From the NCBI GenBank assembly GCA_016296235.1, contig JAEDJR010000016.1, positions 1-19,181 on the forward strand: a stretch of 19,181 nt of DNA. The letters run 5' to 3'. Shown piece after piece: positions 1 to 7,770 of the stretch. Position 1 is the first letter of the stretch, and each line of letters opens with the position of its first letter. The notes below the pieces were generated by a model that saw only the letters and a program-made list of their open reading frames with translations, searched no databases and was not told the origin of the DNA. The translations under genes and the position numbers were made by a program. Source of the stretch: Oscillospiraceae bacterium. Its GTDB lineage: Bacteria; Bacillota; Clostridia; Oscillospirales; Oscillospiraceae.

Positions 1-490
1 ATTCGTGATCCTCGGAGGTATGGTTCATCACGAAATCCATGCACACATTCATGCCGGCTTCGTGGCAGGCGTCGGTGAGCGCATCCAGATCCTCCATGGT
101 GCCCAGATCCGGGCGCACCTTCCGGAAATCCGCCACGGCGTAGCCGCCGTCGCTGCGGCCCGGAACGGTGTCCAAAAAGGGCATCAGGTGAAGATAGTTG
201 ACATTGGCGTGCTCCAGGTAGGGCAGCTTTTCCCGGACGCCCTTGAGGTTTCCGGCAAAATTGTCGATGTAGAGCATCATGCCCAGCAGCTCCCGGGACT
301 GATACCAGCCGTCCTGCTTTTGCGCATCGCGCTGCTTCAGGGCGTCCCGGCGGGCGTTTGAAAAGGCGGCGAGGTTTTCCCGGAGCGCTTCCAGCATGGC
401 ATCATCGTGATACAGCTCCATGTATCGCTGCTTCAGCTCCGGCCAGTACAAACGCAGACGGTCTTCAAAGTTGGTTCCTGGTGATGCCAA
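1..490 (-). CDS. Amylosucrase-like GH13 glycoside hydrolase, N-terminal part (runs off left edge)
   Basis: About 163 N-terminal residues are present and the rest lies beyond the window. The reading shows an amylosucrase-type helical N-terminus (FEDRLRLYWPEL near the start), then LLGMMLYIDNFAGNL, YLHLMPFLD, SDGGYAV and DFVMNHTSEDHE. The last is conserved region I of GH13, with its Asp and Asn-His. Amylosucrase-subfamily enzymes act on sucrose, transferring glucose or releasing fructose; the true activity here cannot be judged without the catalytic Asp/Glu, which lie outside. No ATG fits the start. A TTG at 490 is preceded by AAAGGA located inside the last codons of the alpha-galactosidase gene, 10 bases upstream; a second in-frame TTG at 499 overlaps that gene's stop but is too close to the ribosome site. 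It is the last visible gene of the sugar operon, where S. mutans msm has sucrose phosphorylase (gtfA), whose N-terminus this does not resemble. Confidence 0.85.
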   Translation of the reverse strand, partial: MASPGTNFEDRLRLYWPELKQRYMELYHDDAMLEALRENLAAFSNARRDALKQRDAQKQDGWYQSRELLGMMLYIDNFAGNLKGVREKLPYLEHANVNYLHLMPFLDTVPGRSDGGYAVADFRKVRPDLGTMEDLDALTDACHEAGMNVCMDFVMNHTSEDHE

Positions 491-495
491 TGCAA

Positions 496-2688
496 TCAAA
501 TCCTTTCAAACCGGCATTGGAAGCCGGGATAATCTCCTGTCATGATCGGGAGGGTGTATCCGCCGTGCATCAGCGCCGCACCGGAATACACGCTGCCGCT
601 TTCCGTCTCCCGGTACAGCGCCTCCGGCTGCAGGCCCTTCAGCTGCACATGAATGGGATACGGATTGGCCTTGGGCGCTACCACGACCACGTTCAGCAGC
701 GCTGCGCTGCCATCCTTGGCGGCGAACTGCCAGGCGGTAAAATAGTCGTCGGTCATGGCGTTGGTGAGACGGTAGTAATCTCCGAAGAAGATCAAGTCCC
801 GGTGACGCCGGAACTGGCAAATCTGCCGGCGGATTTCTTCTTTTTCTTCTTCACTCAGTTTCTGAGGGTCCAGTTCATAGCCGAAGCTGCCGGACATGGC
901 CACAATTCCCCGGGTGTGCAGGGACGTGGTGCGCCCCGTCTGATGGTTGGGGCAGGCGGAGACATGGCTGCCCACCGTCCGGATGGGATAGCCGAAGGAG
1001 GTGCCGTACTGGATTTTCAGCCGCTCCACCGCATCGGTATCGTCGCTGCACCAGATCTGGGGGAAGTAGTACAGCATGCCGGCGTCAAAGCGTCCGCCGC
1101 CGCCGCTGCAGCCCTCAAAGAGCACCTGCGGGAATTCCGCGGTGAGCCGCTCCAGCAGGTCATATACGCCCAGCATATAGCGGTGAGCCGCCTCGCCCTG
1201 ACGCTCCGGCGGCAGGCTCCGGCTGAACACATCCGACAGGCTCCGGTTCATGTCCCACTTGACATAGCGGATGTCGTGGCTGCGCAGCAGGCCGGCCAAA
1301 ACGCCGTACAGGTACTCCACCACTTCCTTGCGGCTGAGATCCAGCACCAGCTGGCTTCGTCCCTGCGCGGGTGTCCGTCCCGGAACGCTGAGCGCCCAAT
1401 CCGGGTGGGCATGGTAGAGATCGGAATCCTGAGAAACCATTTCCGGCTCCACCCAGATCCCAAAGTCCAGCCCGATGGCCCGAATGCGCTGAATCAACTC
1501 GGTCAGCGTGGTGCCAAGCTTCTGCTCATTGACGTGCCAATCGCCCAGACCGCTGGTATCGCTGTTGCGCTTCCCGAACCAACCGTCGTCGAGAACCAGC
1601 ATTTCCACGCCCAGCTCCTTTGCCTGTTGGGCGATGGCGCAGAGCTTCTCACTGTTGAAATCAAAGTAGGTTGCTTCCCAGTTGTTAATCAGGATCGGTC
1701 GGGGCGTATCCCTGAAAGTGCCCCGGCAGATGTGCGCCGCCAGAAAATCCTGATAGCGGCGCGATAAGCCGCCGAATCCGTCCACGCTGCAGCTCAGCAG
1801 AACCTCCGGGGTGTGGAAGGACGCGCCCGGCTCCAGGGTCCAGCAGAACCGCTGGTCGCTGATTCCCAGCACCAGCCGGGTGCTCTGCAGCTGGCTGCAC
1901 TCGGCCTCGATTTTGAAGCTGCCGGAGTACACCAGCATGGCCCCGTAGCATACTCCGAATTCTTCGCAGGTCTCCGGGGCGGCGAGGATGACAAAGGGAT
2001 TGTGCTGGTGGCTGCTGGTACCGCGGTCGGAGCCGACGGTCAAGGCGGCGTGAGGCACCGGGATTCGCTCCGGCATCCGCTCCATGCAGTGCCGCCCTTG
2101 AAAATGGAGGATATCCCATTTTCCAAAGGGAAGGTCCAGACAGGCGGAGGCGGCCTTGTACAGCCGGACTGCGCTGCCGCCTGCATTGCGCAGCACAGCG
2201 CAGCGGGTAATCACATCCTGCTCCGGGAACACGCCGTAGTACAGCGCCAGCTCGAGCTTCGTGACGGGATCCCGCAAATCAATGCGCAGGGTGCGGCACG
2301 ACCCGCTGTTGTCATAGGCGGCAGGCAGACCGGGGATGGCGTATTTTCCTTCCAGCTCCGCATAGCCGGCATAGCGGAAATCCGCGCTGTAGCTGCCGTC
2401 GCCGTTGGTCAGGCTGAGACAGCCGATGCGGTAATCGCCGATTCCGCAGCCTGTATATTCCTGCGCCCGGGTGTCGAGAGAGAAGTCCCGCTGGGTGTGC
2501 ATCTCTCCCGGATTGGGGGAGAAACCGCAATCGGAATGGAATTCCCGATACCGCATATCAAAGTTTCCGATTCTCTGGCCGTAATACAGATGCCGCAGGA
2601 AGCCCCGGCTATCAGCAAAAAACTGGTAAGTGGTATGGGAGGTGTTCAGGGAAAACAGCAGGTTTTCCCTGTCAATGGTAATGCACAT
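496..2688 (-). CDS. aga: Alpha-galactosidase, GH36 family
   Basis: A 730-residue cytoplasmic enzyme of normal length for bacterial GH36. It hydrolyses terminal alpha-1,6-galactose from melibiose, raffinose and stachyose. The N-terminal beta-sandwich covers about residues 1-330 and the TIM barrel about 335-640, with a C-terminal beta domain. Landmarks are NNWEATYFDF (335-344), LDDGWFG (366-372), YVKWDMNR with presumed nucleophile D479, the CSGGGGRFD stretch from 527, and SDDTD with presumed acid/base D549. No signal peptide is visible, so the sugar must be imported first, which fits the two permease genes just upstream in the transcript. The ATG at 2688 follows AAAGGAG at good spacing. The stop overlaps the ribosome site of the following GH13 gene, suggesting translational coupling. 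A strong hairpin separates it from the permease gene, so it may be expressed below the transporter. Confidence 0.96.
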   Translation of the reverse strand: MCITIDRENLLFSLNTSHTTYQFFADSRGFLRHLYYGQRIGNFDMRYREFHSDCGFSPNPGEMHTQRDFSLDTRAQEYTGCGIGDYRIGCLSLTNGDGSYSADFRYAGYAELEGKYAIPGLPAAYDNSGSCRTLRIDLRDPVTKLELALYYGVFPEQDVITRCAVLRNAGGSAVRLYKAASACLDLPFGKWDILHFQGRHCMERMPERIPVPHAALTVGSDRGTSSHQHNPFVILAAPETCEEFGVCYGAMLVYSGSFKIEAECSQLQSTRLVLGISDQRFCWTLEPGASFHTPEVLLSCSVDGFGGLSRRYQDFLAAHICRGTFRDTPRPILINNWEATYFDFNSEKLCAIAQQAKELGVEMLVLDDGWFGKRNSDTSGLGDWHVNEQKLGTTLTELIQRIRAIGLDFGIWVEPEMVSQDSDLYHAHPDWALSVPGRTPAQGRSQLVLDLSRKEVVEYLYGVLAGLLRSHDIRYVKWDMNRSLSDVFSRSLPPERQGEAAHRYMLGVYDLLERLTAEFPQVLFEGCSGGGGRFDAGMLYYFPQIWCSDDTDAVERLKIQYGTSFGYPIRTVGSHVSACPNHQTGRTTSLHTRGIVAMSGSFGYELDPQKLSEEEKEEIRRQICQFRRHRDLIFFGDYYRLTNAMTDDYFTAWQFAAKDGSAALLNVVVVAPKANPYPIHVQLKGLQPEALYRETESGSVYSGAALMHGGYTLPIMTGDYPGFQCRFERI

Positions 2689-2714
2689 AGGGGAGCTCTC
2701 CTTTCAAAGGAACA

Positions 2715-2740
2715 GGCGCCCGGCAACCAGGCCGGGCGCC
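2715..2740 (-). other. Intra-operon hairpin between permease and alpha-galactosidase genes
   Basis: A perfect 10-bp GC stem (GGCGCCCGGC / GCCGGGCGCC) with a 6-base loop lies between the permease stop (2755) and the alpha-galactosidase start (2688). In the minus direction it is followed by TGTTCCTTT, a poor U-tract. It therefore looks more like a partial terminator or an mRNA-end stabiliser than a full stop, since the next gene has no obvious promoter of its own. Confidence 0.6.
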
Positions 2741-2754
2741 GACATACAAACGTC

Positions 2755-3591
2755 TTATTTTCCGCCGGTCATGGCGATGCCTTCGATGAACTGCTTCTGG
2801 AACAGCAGATACAGCAGCACCATGGGGATCATGGCCAGCAGGCTGCCGGCCATCAGGACCGGGAAGTTGGTGGTATACTGTCCGTTCAGGGTGGAAAGAC
2901 CGGCGGACAGGGTCATCATGTTCAGATCCGTGTTACAGATCAGGGGCCACATCAGATCTGCGTAGGCAAAGACCGCCGTGAAGATTGCCAGGGCGGCAAT
3001 GCTGGATTTGGTCAGGGGCAGCAGCACCTTGGTGAAGGTCTGCCATTTGGTGCAGCCGTCGAGATAGGCCGCCTCGGCCAGCTCGTTGGGCAGTCCCATG
3101 TAGGCCTGCCGCAGGAAGAACGTGCCGAAGGCGCTGACCAGGCCCGGGAACACCAGTGCAAAAATCGAGTTCGTCATGCCCAGCTTTGCCAGCATCTGAT
3201 ACTGGGGAATGATGAAGATCTGGCTGGGCAGCATCATCTGCATCAGCACCAGGCCGAACAGCAGCTTCTTGCACGGGAACTCCAGCTTGGCAAAGGCGTA
3301 GCCGGCCATGGAGCTGAACACCACTGCGCAGATGACCCGGAACAGAATCAGCAGGAAGGTGTTTAAGTAAAGGTTCCAGAACGGCAGACTTGCCAGCGCC
3401 TTCACAAAATTGTCCAAATTCCAGTGGGACGGGAAGATCTGGGGCGGGATAGCCATGGATTCCGCCTGGGTTTTGAAGCTGGTCAGCAGCATCCAGACAA
3501 AGGGAAAGATCATGGTAATGCTGCCGGCAATCAGCGCCGCGTAAGTCAGCGACATGGACAGCTTTCGATTGGAGCTTAAATTATTTCTCAT
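2755..3591 (-). CDS. Carbohydrate ABC transporter permease, MalG/MsmG type
   Basis: A 278-residue inner-membrane permease of the CUT1 sugar ABC family, forming the channel with the partner encoded just upstream. Six hydrophobic segments are visible, starting with one at about residues 14-38. The EAA loop that docks on the ATPase is at about 170-193 (ELAEAAYLDGCTKWQ...LPL). The C-terminus ends in QKQFIEGIAMTGGK, typical of MalG-like subunits. It starts at an ATG 3 bases after the stop of the preceding permease, whose last codons supply the GAGGTG ribosome site, so the two are probably translationally coupled. Its place beside an alpha-galactosidase suggests alpha-galactosides such as raffinose, stachyose or melibiose; the substrate is inferred from context. 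Confidence 0.94.
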   Translation of the reverse strand: MRNNLSSNRKLSMSLTYAALIAGSITMIFPFVWMLLTSFKTQAESMAIPPQIFPSHWNLDNFVKALASLPFWNLYLNTFLLILFRVICAVVFSSMAGYAFAKLEFPCKKLLFGLVLMQMMLPSQIFIIPQYQMLAKLGMTNSIFALVFPGLVSAFGTFFLRQAYMGLPNELAEAAYLDGCTKWQTFTKVLLPLTKSSIAALAIFTAVFAYADLMWPLICNTDLNMMTLSAGLSTLNGQYTTNFPVLMAGSLLAMIPMVLLYLLFQKQFIEGIAMTGGK

Positions 3592-3594
3592 CGC

Positions 3595-4479
3595 TTACAC
3601 CTCATAATTGACCCATTTCTTCTGCCCGATGAACTGTACAACGGTAACAAGGCCGATCAGAAGCACCGTCCAAATGACGATGGCCGAGGCGTAGCCCTTG
3701 TTGCCGGCAATGAAGCTTTCCCGGTAGAACAGGTACATAAGGCTCTGCGCACTGGTCAAAGCCGGGTTGGTCTGCTCTACCATCATGTAAATCAGATCGT
3801 AAACCTTTAAGGAAGCCATCAGCCGCATAATCAGCACCACAAACAGGGTGGGCGAGACCATGGGCAGGGTGATTTTGAAGAACTGCTTGACCTTGGAAGC
3901 GCCGTCCAGATCCGCCGCCTCATACAGAGACTTGGAGATATTCTGGATGCCGGAGAGCAGCAGCACGGCGTCATAACCCACTGCGCTCCAGATGGCCACG
4001 ATGGAGCAGGTAATCAGCACCACATTGGGATTGGTCAGCCAACGGACGTTGGCGCCGAACAGCGTATTAATAATACCATATTCCGTGTTAAATATCCACT
4101 TCCAAACCATTGCAACCGCTGCCGGGGCCACCACCATGGGCAGGAAGTAGATGGCACGGAACGCCGTTTTGCCCTTGATCTTGGCGTTGAGCAGCACCGC
4201 AACCAGCAGCGACAGGAACACGCCCACCGGCACGGTCAGGATGCAGAAGTACACGGAGTTCCAGGTGGCCTTCCAGAATTCCGGGGTCTTGAACATCTCA
4301 ATGTAGTTGGCTAACCCGCAGAATTCATAAGCGCCGAAGGCCTTGGTCTTGGAAAAGCTCATGTAGATTGTCTGGAAGAAGGGGATGATATTCAGAATCA
4401 GCAGGCCGATAATGGTGGGAGCCACCATCATAAGGCCCCATGTACTGCCGCTGCGGGCAAGCTTAGACGGTTTTTTCAT
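3595..4479 (-). CDS. Carbohydrate ABC transporter permease, MalF/MsmF type
   Basis: A 294-residue CUT1 permease, partner of the MalG-type subunit that follows. The first transmembrane helix is at about residues 13-38 and the EAA ATPase-contact loop at about 185-207 (LYEAADLDGASKVKQFF). It lacks the long extra N-terminal region of enterobacterial MalF, as is normal for Gram-positive sugar permeases. The start follows GGAGG at 6 bases. It lies 30 bases after the binding-protein gene. No ATP-binding subunit is encoded in the visible operon, so it probably uses a shared MsmK/UgpC-type ATPase encoded elsewhere. Confidence 0.94.
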   Translation of the reverse strand: MKKPSKLARSGSTWGLMMVAPTIIGLLILNIIPFFQTIYMSFSKTKAFGAYEFCGLANYIEMFKTPEFWKATWNSVYFCILTVPVGVFLSLLVAVLLNAKIKGKTAFRAIYFLPMVVAPAAVAMVWKWIFNTEYGIINTLFGANVRWLTNPNVVLITCSIVAIWSAVGYDAVLLLSGIQNISKSLYEAADLDGASKVKQFFKITLPMVSPTLFVVLIMRLMASLKVYDLIYMMVEQTNPALTSAQSLMYLFYRESFIAGNKGYASAIVIWTVLLIGLVTVVQFIGQKKWVNYEV

Positions 4480-4509
4480 TCTGTACCTCCCTGTAACAGC
4501 ACCGGTTGA

Positions 4510-5778
4510 TTATTTCGCGCTGGCTGCATCGACGATGGACTGCATATTGGCAAGGCCGGTATCCAGATCCGTCTGGCCGGAGTAGATCTTCAGCAGCTCG
4601 TCGCTGACCTTGCTCTTCCACTCAGGACGGGAGGCGTTGTTCACGCTCTGGATGCTGTAGTCAAACATGTCGATAAAGCACTGCACGTCGATGGGATAAT
4701 CCTTGAAGCAGCCGACCCAGGTCTCCTCCAGACCCTGATAGGCGGGGATGGCGGCGCCGCTTTCACCCTGAATGCGCTGGCCCTCTTCGCTGCCGAAGAA
4801 CTTCAGAACGTCCTTCACCACACCCAGGTTCTTGTTGTTGGCGGCAGTGGCGTAGCACAGGCCGTTGGAGATGGTGGCCTGGCCGTCGCCGCTGACAGGG
4901 TTGGGGCACTTGGGCAGAACGGCCACGTCCCACTTGCCAACCATGTCGGGGTAGTTTTCCAGCTCAGGCAGGATGTTCCAGTTGCCTTCCAGGAACATAG
5001 CGCCCTTTTCGGAGAAGAAGGCCGTGCCGGGAGCGGTTTCCGCAAAGTAGTTCTGATCGGGGCACCAGTCGTAGCTCTGCAGGCCGATGTAGAACTTCAT
5101 GGCGTCGGCGGTGGCGGGCTGGGTGAAACCGGCCTGGGTCTTGTCGTCGTTCAGAATGTAGCCGCCGGCCTGGTAGACGAAGTTCCAGTAGCCCAGCTGC
5201 TCGTCGGCGTAGGCCATGTAGCCGTACTTGCCGGTGGCGTTGTAGATCTTCTCGGAAGCGGACACCAGGTCATCCCAGGTCCAGTCTGCATTGGGGTAGG
5301 CAACGCCGGCGGCGTCGAACATTTCCTTGTTGTAGACCAGGCCAACGGTGTCCTTGTCCTTGGGCACGCCGTAGTAGGTGCCGTCGGAGCCGCTGACGTT
5401 GGACAGGGAAACCTCAGAGAACTTGTCCGTCTCGATGATGTCGGTGCAGTCTGCCAGCATGCCGTTGTCGGCATACTTCAGAATTTCGTTGGTGTGCATC
5501 CAGAAGATGTCGGGCATCTTGCCGCTGGTTGCGGCGGCTTCCAGCTTGGTCCAGTATTCGTTCCAGCTGGTGACCTGCACTTCGATGGTCACGTTGGGGT
5601 TCTTTTCGGTATAGGCGGCACAAATGGCCTCCATACCGGCTTTCTGAGCAACATCCCAGATCTGGAAGGTCAGGTTGACTTTTCCGTCGGAACTGCTGCT
5701 GGAGCCTCCGCAGCCAGCCAGGCTGACTGCCAGCACGATCACGAGGATCATGGCAATGATTTTGGTACGCACTCGCAT
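4510..5778 (-). CDS. Sugar-binding lipoprotein of ABC transporter (family 1 solute-binding protein)
   Basis: First gene of the sugar operon, encoding the extracellular binding protein that delivers an oligosaccharide to the two permeases. The N-terminus has a basic stretch, a hydrophobic core and a lipobox LAGC followed by GGSSSSSDG, so it is a lipid-anchored surface protein. The mature part starts VNLTFQIWDV and contains the usual solute-binding family 1 features (PDIFWMHTNE, YGVPKD, GAMFLEGNW). Two ATGs compete: the one at 5784 is only 1 base after GGAG, while the one at 5778 is 7 bases away. I choose 5778, giving 422 residues. The likely ligand is an alpha-galactoside (raffinose type), judged only from the neighbouring alpha-galactosidase. 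Confidence 0.94.
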   Translation of the reverse strand: MRVRTKIIAMILVIVLAVSLAGCGGSSSSSDGKVNLTFQIWDVAQKAGMEAICAAYTEKNPNVTIEVQVTSWNEYWTKLEAAATSGKMPDIFWMHTNEILKYADNGMLADCTDIIETDKFSEVSLSNVSGSDGTYYGVPKDKDTVGLVYNKEMFDAAGVAYPNADWTWDDLVSASEKIYNATGKYGYMAYADEQLGYWNFVYQAGGYILNDDKTQAGFTQPATADAMKFYIGLQSYDWCPDQNYFAETAPGTAFFSEKGAMFLEGNWNILPELENYPDMVGKWDVAVLPKCPNPVSGDGQATISNGLCYATAANNKNLGVVKDVLKFFGSEEGQRIQGESGAAIPAYQGLEETWVGCFKDYPIDVQCFIDMFDYSIQSVNNASRPEWKSKVSDELLKIYSGQTDLDTGLANMQSIVDAASAK

Positions 5779-5888
5779 GTTCATTCTCCTTTTTTGTTGT
5801 AGAATCGGGAATACCTGAGGGAACGCGGCCGTGTTTGTGTTACGGTACAGGTTTCAGCACGTTTCACAAAAAACTGCTGTCTGATTTA

Positions 5889-5906
5889 TGCATAGTGCAC
5901 ATTGCA
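5889..5906. promoter_or_regulatory. Imperfect dyad in the divergent sugar-locus control region
   Basis: TGCATAGTGCACATTGCA is an 18-bp near-palindrome (TGCA outer arms, GTGCAC core) in the 285-bp region between the binding-protein gene and the AraC regulator. It sits about 20-40 bases downstream of the predicted operon start site. It could be an operator or a small RNA structure. Next to it, two GTTTCA copies lie 10 bp apart (5851 and 5861). Neither resembles a known AraC-family site closely enough to assign. Confidence 0.3.
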
Positions 5907-5933
5907 CAAAATCAGTTCCTGTTTTCTGAAGTT

Positions 5934-5939
5934 ATTATA
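5934..5939 (-). promoter_or_regulatory. Candidate -10 box for the sugar operon
   Basis: A perfect TATAAT lies in an AT-rich stretch about 155 bases upstream of the binding-protein start. The hexamer 17 bases further upstream (TTCCGA) is a poor -35. A good -10 with a weak -35 is what an activator-dependent promoter served by the adjacent AraC-type protein would look like. Confidence 0.4.
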
Positions 5940-6012
5940 TATTTTGACCACATTTTTCGGAATACCAAGATACGATTTTTTATATTCCAATTTATAGGTT
6001 TTGGCTTGATTT

Positions 6013-6042
6013 TTGTAAAGTCATGACGCATAATGGTATATA
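6013..6042 (+). promoter_or_regulatory. Weak candidate promoter for the AraC regulator
   Basis: TTGTAA and TATATA are separated by 18 bases just upstream of the regulator. The resulting leader would be only about 15 bases long, containing the purine-rich GGGAGGGAG ribosome site. The match is modest and the region is AT-rich, so the assignment is tentative. Confidence 0.3.
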
Positions 6043-6063
6043 TCGCATGAGGGAGGGAGCACC

Positions 6064-6939
6064 ATGACCAGTTCCGTCATCACGCCCAATAAGCTGAAGT
6101 TTCACGTGTTCCGGGACGAACGCTTTATTGACCTGAACTTATACCAGTTCGGCTGGGAGCGAACCGCGCCGCTGCATTCCTATGGCCCCCATGCCCGGAA
6201 CCATTATCTGTTCCACTATGTGATCTCCGGGAAGGGCACCCTGTTTGCCAATGAGAAGGAATACGCCATCACGGCCGGCCATGGTTTTCTGGTGGTTCCC
6301 GGGCAGATCACGACCTACCGTGCCGACGCGAAGGAGCCGTGGGAATACACCTGGATCGAGTTTGACGGTCTGCGGGCCCAGGAAAGCCTGCGGTTGGCCG
6401 GCATCAGCGGCATGGAGCCTGTGTATACGCCCTCCGGCAAGGAAGCGGGAGAGAGGCTGTGCCAGCAGATGCTGTACATCGTCAACAACGGCACCGCCGA
6501 TCCCATGCATCTGATCGGCCACGGCTTTTTGTTTCTGTCTCAGCTGGTGGGATCCTCCGCCTACCGGCACACCCAGAATGTCCGCCGCCTCCGGGACTTC
6601 TATATCAAGGAAGCGCTGTCGTTCATTGAGTCGAATTACCAGCGGGATGTATCCATCGAGGAGATTGCCGCCTTCTGCGGTCTCAACCGCAGCTACTTTG
6701 GCAAGGTTTTTCGGGAAACCATGGGAGAAAGCCCCCAGGCGTTCCTGCTGCACTACCGCATGGCCAGGGCCGCCCAGCTGCTGAAGGATACCAAGCTGTC
6801 CGTGGGAGAGATCGCCCAGCAGGTCAGCTATGACAACCAGCTTCACTTTTCCAGAGCGTTTAAGAATGTCCACGGCGTCTCTCCCCGAGAGTACCGGCAA
6901 ACGCATTTTGCTGCGTTTTCCCCTGCGGACAACGGATAG
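6064..6939 (+). CDS. AraC-family transcriptional regulator (MsmR-like activator)
   Basis: A 291-residue regulator and the only plus-strand gene seen. Residues about 20-115 form the sugar-sensing cupin domain (LHSYGPHARNHYLFHYVISG, then LVVPGQITTYRAD). Residues about 187-285 carry the two helix-turn-helix motifs (VSIEEIAAFCGLNRSYFGKVF and VGEIAQQVSYDNQLHFSRAFK) and the typical GVSPREYR end. It is divergent from the alpha-galactoside operon, the arrangement of msmR in streptococci, so it is most likely that operon's activator with an alpha-galactoside or galactose as effector. The start follows GGGAGGGAG. It converges with the GntR-type gene, the two stops being 75 bases apart. Confidence 0.95.
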   Translation: MTSSVITPNKLKFHVFRDERFIDLNLYQFGWERTAPLHSYGPHARNHYLFHYVISGKGTLFANEKEYAITAGHGFLVVPGQITTYRADAKEPWEYTWIEFDGLRAQESLRLAGISGMEPVYTPSGKEAGERLCQQMLYIVNNGTADPMHLIGHGFLFLSQLVGSSAYRHTQNVRRLRDFYIKEALSFIESNYQRDVSIEEIAAFCGLNRSYFGKVFRETMGESPQAFLLHYRMARAAQLLKDTKLSVGEIAQQVSYDNQLHFSRAFKNVHGVSPREYRQTHFAAFSPADNG

Positions 6940-6971
6940 ATTTCTGCTTGCCTGGCGGCTGGCCACAGCCG

Positions 6972-7006
6972 AAAACAAGCCCCGGCTCTTCAGTGTGAGC
7001 CGGGGC
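6972..7006 (-). terminator. Terminator after the ECF/opine-dehydrogenase operon
   Basis: A perfect 10-bp stem (GCCCCGGCTC / GAGCCGGGGC, 6979-7006) with an 8-base loop is followed on the minus strand by TTGTTTT. It begins 8 bases after the GntR-type gene's stop. On the plus strand the stem has no U-tract, so it may only weakly end the convergent AraC transcript. Confidence 0.75.
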
Positions 7007-7014
7007 ATCGTGTA

Positions 7015-7746
7015 TCACAGCATAAAGTTGATGTATGGTTTGAAATCCTCGGGACGCGCAAAGGTTTCGGTGTAGCCGAGAACCATGTCGGCCGCGTCAA
7101 TGACAGCCGTATACCACACCAGAATCGGTTCGTTCGGCGATACCTTGAGGTATTTTTTCTGGGGCGCATCGGGAAACGCAATGCTGATGTGCGTTTGAAG
7201 TCTGTACGGCTCCTTGTGACAATACTCGCTGATAAAGCTATGCAGGTAGCAGTTCTCAATGATCTTCTTGTCGATCTCGTGAGGATACATGGAATAGGGC
7301 AGATAGCTGTATTCAAATGCGATGATATCGTTATCCGCATACATGAGGCGGGCAATCCGATGACACGGTTCACCGGCCAGCAGCAGCAGCTTCGTCACAT
7401 TGGGCAGGCTCTTATCTGTATTCACCAGATCCAGCCCAACCAGCCTGTGGTGATCTGCGTGTCCCTCACTGGAGATCTTGAACGAATGCAGCTTGCCGTT
7501 GACTGCACTGCTGAACAAGCTGGGCTCCCGTTTGCTGACAAAGGTTCCCTTTCCCTTGACGCGTGTCACGATGCCGCGTGTGCGCAGCTCGGAAATCGCA
7601 GTGGAAACAGTGACACGGGATACCCCGAACATATGCGCAAGCTCATTATCGGAAGGGACGAGGTCTCCGGGCTTCAAAATTCCCGACTCAATTTTCTCCA
7701 GAATATAATTCTGTATCACGACATACTTCGGAGTAAAAGAATCCAT
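7015..7746 (-). CDS. GntR-family transcriptional regulator, HutC subfamily (UTRA ligand domain)
   Basis: A 243-residue repressor-type protein. The winged helix covers about residues 6-72, with LKPGDLVPSDNELAHMFGVS, the recognition helix around RVTVSTAISEL and the wing GIVTRVKGKGTFV. The rest (about 90-235) is a UTRA effector domain, with RIARLMYADNDIIAFEYSYLP and a closing VLGYTETFARPEDF. It is the last gene of the operon, its AGGAGG site lying in the 24-base gap after the ATPase gene, so it is probably made with the transporter and controls it. The likely target is the TTG-N-CTAG-N-CAA palindrome at 12297-12308 just downstream of the operon promoter. UTRA domains bind sugars, amino-acid derivatives or other small acids; the effector here is unknown but is probably the transported compound or its product. 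Confidence 0.94.
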   Translation of the reverse strand: MDSFTPKYVVIQNYILEKIESGILKPGDLVPSDNELAHMFGVSRVTVSTAISELRTRGIVTRVKGKGTFVSKREPSLFSSAVNGKLHSFKISSEGHADHHRLVGLDLVNTDKSLPNVTKLLLLAGEPCHRIARLMYADNDIIAFEYSYLPYSMYPHEIDKKIIENCYLHSFISEYCHKEPYRLQTHISIAFPDAPQKKYLKVSPNEPILVWYTAVIDAADMVLGYTETFARPEDFKPYINFML

Positions 7747-7770
7747 ACCTTGTTCCTCCTGAACGGCGTT

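Noticed and set aside
358..1767. A plus-strand frame encoding a run of phenylalanines opposite the alpha-galactosidase
   Set aside because: The run is the complement of a Glu/Lys-rich stretch (SEEEKEEIR) in the real enzyme.
5851..5866. A possible catabolite-responsive (cre) site near the GTTTCA repeats
   Set aside because: The sequence lacks the central CG symmetry and several fixed positions of the cre consensus.
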